From contig JAFEBA010000010.1 of assembly GCA_018266105.1 (NCBI GenBank), positions 221,539-285,538 on the forward strand: DNA of 64,000 nucleotides, written 5' to 3'. Both the position numbers and the translations under genes were made by a program. The notes under the pieces are model-generated. The model was not told where the DNA came from and did not search any database. It saw only the letters and a program-made list of their open reading frames with translations. Positions within the stretch are counted from its first letter, which is position 1. The number at the start of each line of letters is the position of its first letter. The DNA is from a bacterium. GTDB lineage: Bacteria > Vulcanimicrobiota > Xenobia > Xenobiales > JADMJV01. This document shows, piece by piece, positions 35,653-44,819 of the stretch.

Positions 35653-36996
35653 ATGCAAGCGCAGACTTCTGAAGCCCAGAACCTCTCAGCCTACGTACTC
35701 GACCTGCTCTCCAAGAAGACCCTGAACGAGCAAGAGAGAGAACGCGTCATCGGTGACTCGGTGCGTTACTGGAGCGACCACGTCAACGCCGGCTTCCTTC
35801 AGTATCGAAAGTCGGTCAGCACCGACTACACGGCGGTAGAGTGGGAAGACGAGGGGGCCGTCTTCCGCGACGTGCACGGCAAAGAATTCATCGATATGCT
35901 GGGCGGATTTGGCATTTACGTGGTCGGCCATCGCCATCCCAAGGTGCTGCAGGCCGTGCGTCAGCAACTGGATCGTCAGGCTCTCCATTCGCAGGAGCTG
36001 ATCGATCCTTTGCGCACCTATCTGGCCCGGCTGGTCTCCCTGATCACCCCTGGCCCCTTGCAGTACTCCTTCTTTAGCAATTCCGGCACCGAATCCATTG
36101 AAGCCTGCCTGAAGATGGCCATGCTGACCACCGGCCGCCATCACTTCGTGGGAACGATCGGCGGCTTCCACGGCAAAACCCTGGGCTCGCTGGGAGGCAC
36201 CTCCAAGGGTGTCTTCCGCGAACCCTTCCTGCCCCTGCTCCACTGGTCGCACGTGCCCTTTGGGGACCTGGACGCCCTGAGCACCTTTTTGAAAACCTGT
36301 GATTTCTCCGGCGACAAAGTAGCGGCCGTGGTCATTGAGCCGATTCAGGGTGAAGGCGGTATCAACGTGGCTCCCCCCGGCTATCTGGCCGGAGCCCGTG
36401 AGCTCTGCGACCGCTACGGCGCAGTGCTGGTCTTTGACGAGGTGCAGTCAGGAATGGGGCGCACCGGCACCATGTTCTACTGCCAGCAAGAAGGCGTGAC
36501 CCCGGACCTGATGGCCGTGGGCAAAGGCTTTGGAGGCGGAGTGATGCCGATCGGCGCTTGCATCGGCACCGCCCGAACCTGGGAACGCTATATCGACAAT
36601 CCCTTCCTGCACACCACCACCTTCGGCGGCAACCCGATCTGCTGCGCGGCCGCCATCGCCACCATCAATGTGCTGCTCGAAGAAGATTTGCCCAGCCAGG
36701 CTCGCCAGAAAGGCGATTTCTTGCTGCGTGAGCTGGAGGCACTGGCCCGTAAATATCCCCGGGTGCTGCGCGGCTCGCGCGGGGTAGGGCTGATGCTGGG
36801 CATGGAGTTTATGGACGACAGCATCGGCTATGCCGTCTCCAAGCAGCTCTTTGCCCGCAACATCCTGATCTCTGGCACCTACATCAACGCCCGGGTGCTG
36901 CGTGTGGAGCCGCCGCTGGTGATCAGCCAGGCTCAGTTGGAGCAGTTTCTGAATGCCCTGGAACAATCGCTAGCCCAGGTTCAGCGCGAACTCTAG
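35653..36996 (+). CDS. patA: Class III aminotransferase, putrescine aminotransferase-like
   Basis: The 447-residue PLP enzyme contains the fold-type I class III motifs: SFFSNSGTESIEACLKMA, IGGFHGKTLGSLG, VVIEPIQGEGG, VFDEVQSGMGRTG and the PLP-lysine in MAVGKGFGGGVMP. The N-terminus, with a long leader and SVRYWSDHVNAGFLQYRK, resembles YgjG/PatA, which transfers the amino group of putrescine to 2-oxoglutarate. Assignment to putrescine rather than ornithine or GABA is from overall resemblance. It is convergent, overlapping 4 nt, with an amino-acid permease gene. Confidence 0.82.
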   Translation: MQAQTSEAQNLSAYVLDLLSKKTLNEQERERVIGDSVRYWSDHVNAGFLQYRKSVSTDYTAVEWEDEGAVFRDVHGKEFIDMLGGFGIYVVGHRHPKVLQAVRQQLDRQALHSQELIDPLRTYLARLVSLITPGPLQYSFFSNSGTESIEACLKMAMLTTGRHHFVGTIGGFHGKTLGSLGGTSKGVFREPFLPLLHWSHVPFGDLDALSTFLKTCDFSGDKVAAVVIEPIQGEGGINVAPPGYLAGARELCDRYGAVLVFDEVQSGMGRTGTMFYCQQEGVTPDLMAVGKGFGGGVMPIGACIGTARTWERYIDNPFLHTTTFGGNPICCAAAIATINVLLEEDLPSQARQKGDFLLRELEALARKYPRVLRGSRGVGLMLGMEFMDDSIGYAVSKQLFARNILISGTYINARVLRVEPPLVISQAQLEQFLNALEQSLAQVQREL

Positions 36997-38402
36997 CCCG
37001 AAACCACCTCTTCAAAATGGCGGGCAGCTCCGCTTTGCCCCAGCTGGCGTCGGCCCGAGAGCACGTACAAGGTCATGGGCAGCACCAGCAACGCCAACGA
37101 AATCCAGCCGGCCTTACGGAAGTCCTCGGAAAAGGCTGAAGCCCCCAGGCACGCGATCTGGGCGGCGATGGCAAAGTAGGTGACGTAAGGGAAACCCGGC
37201 ACGCGAAAGCGCATGCGTTGAGTATCAAAGCCCCGGGCCTGCAGGCGCTTGCGAAAGCTGGCCTGGGCCCAGCAAATGCTGACCCAGCAAACCGTGCCGG
37301 TAAAGCCCGAAACAGCCAGCAGTTCCTGGTAAAAAGTGCCGGTCTTGTCCAGAGTCTGAAGGGCCAGCACCAGCCAGCAGCCGGTCACCGTGGCCAGAAT
37401 GGCGGCCCGGGGCACGCCCTGTCCATCCACTCTCCCCAGCAGAGCTGGCGCCATGCCTTCACGCGCCAGCGAATACAGGGCGCGCGAAGTCGCATAAATT
37501 CCGCTATTGGAGCAAGAGATGGCGGCCGTCAGCACCACGAAGGAGAGGGCCGCCCCGGCCCAGCCCAGACCCTGGCGCTCCAGAGCCAGAGCAAAAACGC
37601 TTTCCTTCAGGCTGGCCTGACTCCAGGGAAAGATCACAACCAGGAGCAGCACGGGAATGACGTAGAGGGCGATAATCCGGTAGCAGACCGCGTTCACGGC
37701 CGCGGGAATGGTCTTTTCCGGATCCTTGCACTCTCCGGCCGCCAGACCAATAATCTCCGTGCCCTGGAAATTGACCAGGATGATGACCATCGTCAGGAAC
37801 ACGGAGCGAACTCCCTTGGGAAAGAGACCTCCGCTTTCGGCCATCGGTTGCAATCCGGCCGCCCCACCCGTCCCGATCAGATGCAGCGCGATCAGAATGG
37901 CCAGCACCACAAAGGCTCCGATGGCCACGATCTTAATCAGACAAAGCCAGAACTCCATCTCGCCGAAGTTGCCCACGTGCATCAGGTTCAGGGCCGTGAG
38001 CATGGCCCCAAACCCCACCGCCCACCACAGCACCCCCACCGTGGGCACGAAATGGTTCATGATGATGCCGGCCGCAATCATCTCGGAGGGAACAAACACC
38101 ACCCAGTTGATCCAGTAGGACCAGCCCACGCCACAGCCCACCGCCGGATGGATGAACTCATTGGCGTAGGTCACGAAGGAGCCGGAGGTAGGAATGTGCA
38201 CCGCCAGTTCCCCCAGGCTGAGCATCACCAGATAGACCAGGAAGCCGCCCAGCAGATAGGCCAGCACCGCGGCCGGACCGGCCTGCGCCAGAACATAGCC
38301 CGTGCCCAGAAAATAGGCACTTCCGATGATGCCGCCGATGGAAATAAACTGCATGTGGTGGGGCTTCAACCCCCGCTGCAGGCCGTCTTGACTGTCCGCC
38401 AT
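36993..38402 (-). CDS. APC-superfamily amino acid permease (AAT-type)
   Basis: Starting from the ATG at 38402-38400 the protein has 469 residues, the usual size. It has 12 predicted helices. The N-terminal LQRGLKPHHMQFISIGGIIG and LGTGYVLAQAGPAAVL match the AAT family (AnsP/GabP/PheP-type permeases), as do GELAVHIPTSGSFVTY and NFQGTEIIGLAAGEC. A TTG at 38465 would add 21 residues and has no ribosome site. It may import an amine or amino acid used by the convergent aminotransferase; that link is inference. Confidence 0.88.
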   Translation of the reverse strand: MADSQDGLQRGLKPHHMQFISIGGIIGSAYFLGTGYVLAQAGPAAVLAYLLGGFLVYLVMLSLGELAVHIPTSGSFVTYANEFIHPAVGCGVGWSYWINWVVFVPSEMIAAGIIMNHFVPTVGVLWWAVGFGAMLTALNLMHVGNFGEMEFWLCLIKIVAIGAFVVLAILIALHLIGTGGAAGLQPMAESGGLFPKGVRSVFLTMVIILVNFQGTEIIGLAAGECKDPEKTIPAAVNAVCYRIIALYVIPVLLLVVIFPWSQASLKESVFALALERQGLGWAGAALSFVVLTAAISCSNSGIYATSRALYSLAREGMAPALLGRVDGQGVPRAAILATVTGCWLVLALQTLDKTGTFYQELLAVSGFTGTVCWVSICWAQASFRKRLQARGFDTQRMRFRVPGFPYVTYFAIAAQIACLGASAFSEDFRKAGWISLALLVLPMTLYVLSGRRQLGQSGAARHFEEVVSG

Positions 38403-38516
38403 CAGCGGGGCTTTCTGGGCCGGGAGGCGGATATCTTTTAGACGCCGGCCGAACTTGGCTAACAAGAATTAACCAAAATCAACCCGACTAAGGACGGAAC
38501 CTCGCTCAGACTCAGG

Positions 38517-38532
38517 TCGGGCTTAGGCCCGA
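38517..38532 (+). promoter_or_regulatory. Leader hairpin next to the ribosome site of the pseudo-receiver gene
   Basis: TCGGGC-TTAG-GCCCGA forms a 6-bp GC-rich stem ending at 38532, inside the GAGG (38531-38534) that precedes the ATG at 38541. In mRNA this would partly mask the Shine-Dalgarno sequence. There is no upstream plus-strand gene it could terminate. Confidence 0.4.
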
Positions 38533-38540
38533 GGCGATCC

Positions 38541-38858
38541 ATGTTAGGATACTTTGGGATGTTGACATCTGTAATGATCTTGGGTTTCGAGCCCGCCATT
38601 CAATCCATTCTGGCACTGGTGCTGGCTCGCGAACCCGGTCTGACGGTTCACAGCCAGGAGTCAAACGAGCCCGACGTATTGCTGGTCAAACCCGAAAGCC
38701 CGGAAGTGATCGAAGAGTTAAGGTCGCGATTTCCATTGGCGCGCTTCATTGCCGTGTTGGACTGGCACCGTCGTTCGCTTTTCTCCAGCGCGCCCATCGA
38801 TGAATACGTCGACCCCCTGGCCGGCTACGAAGCCCTGGTCGCCGTCATTAAAAAGTAG
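38541..38858 (+). CDS. Degenerate receiver-domain protein (pseudo-receiver)
   Basis: The 105-residue protein starts after GAGG six nt upstream. The strand-helix order is that of a receiver: SVMILGFEPAIQSILALVL, EPDVLLVKPESPEV, RFIAVLDW, IDEYVDPLAGYEAL. The position of the phospho-acceptor Asp is Lys50, the conserved Lys near the last strand is Asp91 or absent, and the acidic pocket is missing. It therefore cannot be phosphorylated in the usual way. It lies 68 nt upstream of a GAF histidine kinase gene on the same strand and is a candidate protein-binding modulator of it. Confidence 0.6.
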   Translation: MLGYFGMLTSVMILGFEPAIQSILALVLAREPGLTVHSQESNEPDVLLVKPESPEVIEELRSRFPLARFIAVLDWHRRSLFSSAPIDEYVDPLAGYEALVAVIKK

Positions 38859-38926
38859 TCGGGAACCGCTCCCGTCTTCCGAGGTTTGTTCCTAGGAACG
38901 CCAGCCTGTCCAAGGAAACCTCTTGT

Positions 38927-40144
38927 ATGTCTTCACGCACCAGTTTAGAGCTTCACCTGGATGATTCCATCATCCAGGCCGCCCGGGCCACCGGCCTGCT
39001 GGACACCCCGCCCGAGGAGTCCTTTGAGCGATTGACCCGATTGGCCTCGCAGTTGCTGAAGTGCTCCGTCTCGTTTGTTACCATCATCGACAAAGACCGT
39101 CAGTTTTTTAAGAGCGCGCGCGGGCTGGCCGAGCCCTGGCAGAGCAAACGAGAAACCCCTCTCAGTCACTCCTTTTGTCAGCACGTGGTGGCCAGCGGCA
39201 GTTCTTTGCGTATCAAGGACGCCCGCCGCGAAGAACGCTTCCGGGAGAGCCCGGCCATACCGGACCTGGGCGTGATTTCATACCTCGGGGTGCCTCTGCG
39301 GAGTCAGGGCACCTCGGTGGGAGCCCTGTGTGTGGTGGAATCGGAGCCTCGCGAATGGACCGATTCCGAACTGAACACTCTGGAGGACCTGGCCGCCGCA
39401 GCCATGACCGAGATCGAACTGCGCGTCACCAGCGGCCAGCTTCAGGCCACCGTGCAAAAGCAAAATGAGCTGCTGGGGATGGCAGCCCACGATCTGCGCA
39501 ACCCCCTCATGGTGGTGCGCGGATTTGCAGCCCTGCTGGCCTCAGAACGCTCGGGCCTGCCTGAATCCCAACGCAAGATGGCCGAATCCATCGTGCGCAG
39601 TACCCGGTTCATGTCCAGTCTGGTGGATAATATTCTGGACCTGCAGGCCCTGCGCGTGAGCAAGTTGAGCCTGCACCTGGAGCAACTGGAGGCGAGCCAG
39701 TACCTGCCCCCCATCCTGGAAGCCAACCGAGTTCTGGCCGAGCTTCGAGGCCAGCAGCTGGAGATTGGGAAGATTGAGCCCTCCACCTTCGTGGCCGATC
39801 GCCACAAGTTAGAACAGGTGCTCAACAATTTGCTGGGCAATGCCATCAAATATTCCGCACCCGGCACAACCATTCGCTTTCAATACCGGCCTCAGCCGCG
39901 GCCTCAATTTGAGGTCGTCGATCAGGGCCCGGGCATGACGGCCGAACAAATCAAGCACATCTTTGAGCCGTTTTGCCGCGGCGAGACTCATGGCCAGACT
40001 GGAGTCGGCCTGGGTCTGGCCATCGTGGATCGAATTGTGCGCGGTCACGGCGGATCCATTGAAGTTAGCAGCCAGCCCGGCCAGGGCAGTCAGTTTACGG
40101 TCATTTTGGGAAACGAGGGGAACCGATTGCATGAGCCTGGATAA
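38927..40144 (+). CDS. GAF-domain sensor histidine kinase
   Basis: The 405-residue cytoplasmic protein has a GAF domain (about 25-165; SFVTIIDKDRQFFKS, PLSHSFCQHVV, YLGVPLRSQG). This is the redox- and phytochrome-like subtype that often precedes kinases or cyclases. HisKA follows (His in MAAHDLRNPLMVV, about residue 187) and then a HATPase (NLLGNAIKYS, DQGPGM, GVGLGLAIVDRIV). No receiver partner is fused. The pseudo-receiver gene upstream and the methyltransferase-like gene downstream (14-nt overlap) suggest an operon. AAGGA lies 10 nt before the ATG. Confidence 0.9.
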   Translation: MSSRTSLELHLDDSIIQAARATGLLDTPPEESFERLTRLASQLLKCSVSFVTIIDKDRQFFKSARGLAEPWQSKRETPLSHSFCQHVVASGSSLRIKDARREERFRESPAIPDLGVISYLGVPLRSQGTSVGALCVVESEPREWTDSELNTLEDLAAAAMTEIELRVTSGQLQATVQKQNELLGMAAHDLRNPLMVVRGFAALLASERSGLPESQRKMAESIVRSTRFMSSLVDNILDLQALRVSKLSLHLEQLEASQYLPPILEANRVLAELRGQQLEIGKIEPSTFVADRHKLEQVLNNLLGNAIKYSAPGTTIRFQYRPQPRPQFEVVDQGPGMTAEQIKHIFEPFCRGETHGQTGVGLGLAIVDRIVRGHGGSIEVSSQPGQGSQFTVILGNEGNRLHEPG

Positions 40145-40577
40145 CCGCATCCCGCCGCCGCTGGTCTTTCTTGGAACCGCCCTGCTGATGTATCTCGGCA
40201 GCCCGCCGGCGGATCCCCTGCCCGGTTCGCTGGTCCTCATTCCGCTACTGCTGCTGCTGGCTCTGGTGAACGCCGTTCCCGCCTTTTTCCGATTTCGCGT
40301 GGCCGGCACCACCATCAGTCCCTTGCAACCCGAATCCGCCTCCAGCCTGGTCACAGCCGGGCCCTACGGTTGGACCCGAAACCCGATGTATTTGGGTCTG
40401 ACCTCTCTGTTGCTGGCCTGGGCTATCTACCTGGGATCGGCCCAGGGCTTTGCCGGTCCGATTTTGTTCGCCATTTATATCACCCGCTTTCAGATTCTGC
40501 CCGAAGAGCGGGCCCTGCGGGCAGCCTTCGGCCAGGCCTACCTGGACTATTGCCGGCAGGTGCCCCGCTGGATCTGA
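40131..40577 (+). CDS. Isoprenylcysteine carboxyl methyltransferase (ICMT)-like membrane protein
   Basis: The 148-residue protein has four hydrophobic helices and the ICMT/PEMT C-terminal signature LVTAGPYGWTRNPMYLGL followed by LPEERALRAAFGQAYLDYCRQVPRWI. These bacterial proteins are SAM-dependent methyltransferase-like membrane proteins of mostly unknown substrate. The start ATG at 40131 lies inside the kinase gene's end, with GAGGGG nine nt upstream. Confidence 0.85.
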   Translation: MSLDNRIPPPLVFLGTALLMYLGSPPADPLPGSLVLIPLLLLLALVNAVPAFFRFRVAGTTISPLQPESASSLVTAGPYGWTRNPMYLGLTSLLLAWAIYLGSAQGFAGPILFAIYITRFQILPEERALRAAFGQAYLDYCRQVPRWI

Positions 40578-40602
40578 AACTGATTCAGGCGCTGGCTGAG
40601 AA

Positions 40603-42435
40603 ATGGCCCTGGATGGAGTCGGATTGATCTCGCAAGAATCGCCCATTGTGGCACTGGCCCTGGTCGGCCAGCAACTTTGGCGAGCCCGAGCCGATGGCCG
40701 GGTGGAAAGCCCATCCCATCGGGTCCAGCTCGAGCCCCAGCCGGTGGGGCTGGTCTACCAGGACCATCAGCTCTGGGTCTGGGGCCGTCAGCAACTCACC
40801 TGGCTCGACCTGGAGGCCAGGCTGGTGGCCCACCAGCCCACCCTTCCCTACCACAGTCTCTGTCTGCGCGGAGGCCTTGTTTGGGCCGCCTCCCACCATG
40901 AGATCGGTTGTTATCAGTTAGTGGACGGGGCCTGGCAGGAGCTGCTCCGCTTCACCCGCCTGCCGGGCATGTGTATGAGCTTTGACGTCAGTAGCGACGG
41001 CGCACACTTTCTGCGCGTCTGGCCGGGCCAGGGCAATCGCTGGCATGTGGGGGTCTACGATGCCCGCAGCGGACAGCTGGAGAGCGAATTCAAGCGAGGC
41101 GCCCTGTGGCTGCAGGCGGTCTTCTCTTCGGACAATTTTAGTCTCATGGTCTCAGGTTGGAATCCCCAACAATTGACCGCCATCAGCTACAGCGGTGGTG
41201 CCTGTAGTCGGCAGCATCGGTTGATTTCTTGCGGCTGGGTGGGCCCGCTACACAGTCTGCAGGAACGCGTGGTGGCCATCTGCCAGGGCGGATTGCAAAG
41301 TTATGGCGCTCGCTCGTTTCCGCCAGGTCTCCCCGAGTACGCCTTCCGTCAGGGCCAATACACTCCCACCACCGGAGTGATTCCGACGGGTCACCACTGG
41401 AGTCAGCATCCCTGGCATGGACGCTACCGAAACTACGCGCGCTGCCCGGTCACGGCCGTGGCCAGCAGCGAGGACCAGATCGCAGTGGGGTTTGAAGACG
41501 GAACGGTGCAGATCCATCACATCCTGGCTGGTGCCGCCTGCCCCCGAGCCGTTCCCGTGCGAGCCTGGGGCCTCGGGGCTGGCGGTCTGTACTTGCTCGA
41601 TCCGCTCCAGAAGCTTCTGCTGCAAATTCCCGTGAAGCCAGCTGAGGCAGTTGCGGGAGTGAGGCTGGAACTGGATGACTACTGGCCGCCCAGCGCTTCG
41701 GATTGGGGCCAACTCTACCTCGGACAGCCCGGGCAGTTGCTTGTACACGATCGCTACGCAACCCAATGCCTTGATCTCAGCCAGGGTCGTCTGCTCTGGA
41801 AGCACCCCAACTCACAAGGGGCTCCGGCGCGTCAACTGCTGGCCTGGAACGACCGACTCTACCTGGACCAAAGTTGGCGCGGCCTGACCTGGCTCGATGC
41901 CCAAAACGGCACGATCCATCAGCTCGATTTGGAACCCGGGGCTCAGCTTCGACTCCACCCCTGGCGCGATCAATTTCTACTCCATCGTCAATCCGCCGGT
42001 GTCAACAGCTGGCATCTCTATCACCCCGAAGGGGGGGTCTCTCCGCCCCTGCCACTTGATCCAGGCTGGAGTGAGGCCGCACCTTCAAGCTGCGGCGGCT
42101 TCCTCACCCTCACTCGCCTGCACGGGGCCGAAAATGAATTGGGCAACGTCCTGCTGCTCGATCTGCACGCCCGCGAGCTCCGGCGCTGGTCGATTCCCTG
42201 GTGCAGCCAGGTCCAGGCCGAGCCCGCCCTCAAGCTCATCCTCGCCGTGGCTTTGGAGCGCCTGCTGGTCTACGACTTTGAGGGCCAACTGCTCCGCTGC
42301 TATCAAGGCCATGGCGGACGCATTCAGGGCTTTCAGGTCGACGCCCGGACCGGATGGGTTCTCAGTTGGGACGAGTTCGGCTGGGTGCGCCGCTGGAGGC
42401 TCGGCGGCGATCCGGATCGCATCCAAAAGCGCTGA
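40603..42435 (+). CDS. WD40-like beta-propeller protein of unknown function
   Basis: The 610-residue protein has repeated four-strand units with Trp/Leu/Asp patterns: HQLWVWGRQQLTWLDL, RWHVGVYDARSGQL, RGLTWLDAQNGTIHQL and, at the C-terminus, GHGGRIQGFQVDARTGWVLSW. The repeats are consistent with one or two beta-propellers. There is no signal peptide. No enzyme motif or known family is recognised; it is probably a scaffold. It lies 25 nt after the ICMT-like gene. Confidence 0.65.
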   Translation: MALDGVGLISQESPIVALALVGQQLWRARADGRVESPSHRVQLEPQPVGLVYQDHQLWVWGRQQLTWLDLEARLVAHQPTLPYHSLCLRGGLVWAASHHEIGCYQLVDGAWQELLRFTRLPGMCMSFDVSSDGAHFLRVWPGQGNRWHVGVYDARSGQLESEFKRGALWLQAVFSSDNFSLMVSGWNPQQLTAISYSGGACSRQHRLISCGWVGPLHSLQERVVAICQGGLQSYGARSFPPGLPEYAFRQGQYTPTTGVIPTGHHWSQHPWHGRYRNYARCPVTAVASSEDQIAVGFEDGTVQIHHILAGAACPRAVPVRAWGLGAGGLYLLDPLQKLLLQIPVKPAEAVAGVRLELDDYWPPSASDWGQLYLGQPGQLLVHDRYATQCLDLSQGRLLWKHPNSQGAPARQLLAWNDRLYLDQSWRGLTWLDAQNGTIHQLDLEPGAQLRLHPWRDQFLLHRQSAGVNSWHLYHPEGGVSPPLPLDPGWSEAAPSSCGGFLTLTRLHGAENELGNVLLLDLHARELRRWSIPWCSQVQAEPALKLILAVALERLLVYDFEGQLLRCYQGHGGRIQGFQVDARTGWVLSWDEFGWVRRWRLGGDPDRIQKR

Positions 42436-42446
42436 GCACTCGAAAT

Positions 42447-43532
42447 TCAGACTTGGGGGAGTTCAAAGATCACCTCAGCCATCTCCGGCAACTGTTGAGC
42501 GGCCTCGGCCAGGACGCTGCTTCCAATCTGGTTGTCGCGCGAGAACGGGGTGGTGGTGAAAGCGGGGTCGACTCCCAGGGTCTTGAGCAGGTCGGTGCTG
42601 ATGCTGCCTCCCAGGCTGAACAGCTTGAGCACCGAGACATTGGCGGCAAATCCCAGTGCGATATCGATCCCGGGAGAGCGATCCATGTTGAATTTGATCC
42701 GGTCGCCGTCCTGGCCGGTGCCCGATCGGGTTCCCGTCAGAACCGTCCCCGAGCTTGAATCGATGGTATAGGTTGAGCCTCCCACTTCCACGCTGTTGAT
42801 CTTGACCACGGCGGGAATCGCCACGCCGACCGTCGGTCCCAGGAAGAGGCCGCCCAGGAGTGCTTCCAGGCCCTCGTTGATTTGCGCCAGACCAGGAATC
42901 AGGGGTACCAAATTCAGAGGCAACGAGAACTTGGGGTTCACCGACAAGGTCTGGCTGACCCGGAAGCCGTCGCTCACGCTGTCGAAGATTCCGTAGGAAG
43001 CCGTTAGTTTTGGGCTCAGATTACGAGCACTCTGTAGAACGGTGTCTTTCTTTTCCTCGTCCAGAATTTTGACGACGATACTGAGAATGATCGATATCAG
43101 GTCAAAGGTAACCGCACCTTTTACGTTCAGCTTCTCGTTCCAGGTGGTTTCGAAGTGACTGTGCCAGCCGTCCTTCACCCAATGAAGACTGGCCTGGCGG
43201 ATCGCGAACTGGGCGATCAGGCCGGCCTGAACTCCAAACAGCAAGCCCCCCTGAATCTTGTCTCTACTGACATTCAGGGCGAGCTGGTCACCGTTCGTAC
43301 TACCTTCGACCGTCAGGTTGAAGGTCAAGGCTGGACCGAACAGGCCCGCGAAGAAAGTCCAGCCAGTGCTGGCCTGGAAGTTCCAGGCCAGAATGGTGGG
43401 AGCTACGGAAAAAATGGTGCCGTTGGCGGCGGCCCCGACGTTGAACGAGCCCACGCTGAAGTAGGGCACGGACTGGTCGGAGTCGATGTTCAGGGGCTGA
43501 TTGCTTGCGATTAATGTGCTTGGGATCTGCAA
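42447..43532 (-). CDS. Hypothetical protein, 361 residues
   Basis: The start is a TTG at 43532-43530 with GGGAAGG eight nt upstream, a good ribosome site. The protein begins [17 protein letters not shown], without a signal peptide. It is rich in Val, Ile, Thr and Asn, with long predicted beta strands ([37 protein letters not shown]) and a hydrophobic middle ([17 protein letters not shown]). No family is recognised. It is convergent with the propeller gene. Confidence 0.6.
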   Translation of the reverse strand: MQIPSTLIASNQPLNIDSDQSVPYFSVGSFNVGAAANGTIFSVAPTILAWNFQASTGWTFFAGLFGPALTFNLTVEGSTNGDQLALNVSRDKIQGGLLFGVQAGLIAQFAIRQASLHWVKDGWHSHFETTWNEKLNVKGAVTFDLISIILSIVVKILDEEKKDTVLQSARNLSPKLTASYGIFDSVSDGFRVSQTLSVNPKFSLPLNLVPLIPGLAQINEGLEALLGGLFLGPTVGVAIPAVVKINSVEVGGSTYTIDSSSGTVLTGTRSGTGQDGDRIKFNMDRSPGIDIALGFAANVSVLKLFSLGGSISTDLLKTLGVDPAFTTTPFSRDNQIGSSVLAEAAQQLPEMAEVIFELPQV

Positions 43533-43592
43533 GTCGGCACCTTCCCGGCCAAAGAGAGGGAGTCCTTCGCGAAATCAGGCGACCAGAGAAGT

Positions 43593-44024
43593 TTGGGCCT
43601 GGAGCTGCCCGTCAAAGAAGGTGCCCTTGACCTTTGCATTCAATCCCTGCCTATGAACTTTGACGCCAACTGGCTGGGCGAAGCCTTTCAAGATCATCAA
43701 AATTTGACGGCCAGCTACGATCAGCGCGGCCAACTGCAGAGCCTCGAGTTGCGCGGCCCGGACAAGATCATCCAGGTCACGCTCAACCCTGCTCAGGCCG
43801 TCACCACCGAACCCATGGCCGAGGACCTGACTCTGGAAGAGTGGTTGGAAGGTTGGCGTGACCAGCTCATCCAGGCCGCGCAGCCCAAAGTTTTCCAGCC
43901 CACCTGTTCGTTCTGCGGCAAAACGGACAAAGAAGTCCATAAAATCATCGCCGGCCCGGCCGTCATGATCTGCAATGAGTGCGTCTCCCTGTGCAGCGAA
44001 ATCCTGGGTGAAACGCCCGCCTGA
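43593..44024 (+). CDS. Small protein with a C-terminal ClpX-type zinc finger
   Basis: The protein has 143 residues from a TTG at 43593, or 123 from the ATG at 43653 ([12 protein letters not shown]); neither start has a clear ribosome site. The C-terminal part, CSFCGK ... [11 protein letters not shown], is the C-x2-C-x18-C-x2-C zinc-binding domain that normally opens ClpX, but no AAA domain follows. The N-terminal 80 residues are unrecognised ([16 protein letters not shown]). The ClpX zinc domain dimerises and binds substrates and adaptors, so this could be a Clp adaptor or an unrelated regulator. It lies 4 nt before the next gene. Confidence 0.7.
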   Translation: MGLELPVKEGALDLCIQSLPMNFDANWLGEAFQDHQNLTASYDQRGQLQSLELRGPDKIIQVTLNPAQAVTTEPMAEDLTLEEWLEGWRDQLIQAAQPKVFQPTCSFCGKTDKEVHKIIAGPAVMICNECVSLCSEILGETPA

Positions 44025-44028
44025 GGCG

Positions 44029-44778
44029 ATGCCAACGCTTTCTCGGCGTGAGCTGCTGCAGCTGGTCACCCAGATCGCCTTGTGGCAGACGGTACTGAGC
44101 GGCCAGGCGCTGGCCCGTTCGGCCCGTCCGCTGGCCCTCAAGTGGCTCAGAGATATCTCCGACCTGTGCCGGGACTTACGTCTCAATCGGTTAACCCAGG
44201 CACAGTGGCGTGAGCAGCTTGGCAACCTTCAGCAGCGACTGGGAGTGGCTGATTTGTGCGATTTGATCAATTTTGAGCAGGCCCGACGAGACTTCAAGAT
44301 TCCCGATCTGGGTGTGGCGACCTGTGACCCGCAACTGCCCGGTCTGGAGGGCATCTCCGAAGAATATGCCTTCATCGGACGCATTTTCGGTCTGCGCAAA
44401 GGCCGCGCCATTATTCCCCACGGGCACCGCAACATGGTCTCCTGTCACCGCGTCTTGCAAGGACATTTTCTATTGCGTCAATACGACCGCGTGGAAACGA
44501 ACCAAAACAGCCTGCTCTTGCGCCCCACCGTGGAAGAAACGAGCCGGGCGGGTGGATTCTCGTCCATTTCCGAGGATCACGACAACGTGCACTGGCTGGT
44601 GGCCACCTCGGACTACGCCTACACCTTCGACGTCATTGTGGTCAAGCTCCACGACCGGGCTACTGAAATCGACAACCTGGATATGGACCGCGCCCAGAAA
44701 GTCTCGGGCGGACTGCTGCGCGTGCCGTGCATTGAGGTTGAAGAAGCCCTTCGAAAGTACGGCAAAACCCACCACTGA
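44029..44778 (+). CDS. Cupin-like protein with a twin-arginine leader
   Basis: From the ATG at 44029 the protein has 249 residues and begins MPTLSRRELLQLVTQIALWQ, a Tat-type leader (SRRELLQ). The mature part contains IIPHGHRNMVSCHRVLQGHF and EDHDNVHWLVAT, an arrangement of His residues on beta strands that resembles a metal-binding cupin. The family is not recognised with certainty. Export by Tat would fit a folded metalloprotein. It follows the zinc-finger gene with only 4 nt between. Confidence 0.6.
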   Translation: MPTLSRRELLQLVTQIALWQTVLSGQALARSARPLALKWLRDISDLCRDLRLNRLTQAQWREQLGNLQQRLGVADLCDLINFEQARRDFKIPDLGVATCDPQLPGLEGISEEYAFIGRIFGLRKGRAIIPHGHRNMVSCHRVLQGHFLLRQYDRVETNQNSLLLRPTVEETSRAGGFSSISEDHDNVHWLVATSDYAYTFDVIVVKLHDRATEIDNLDMDRAQKVSGGLLRVPCIEVEEALRKYGKTHH

Positions 44779-44819
44779 AGATCCCGTCCACCCGCCAGGT
44801 TAACAGAATGTAAACCGGG

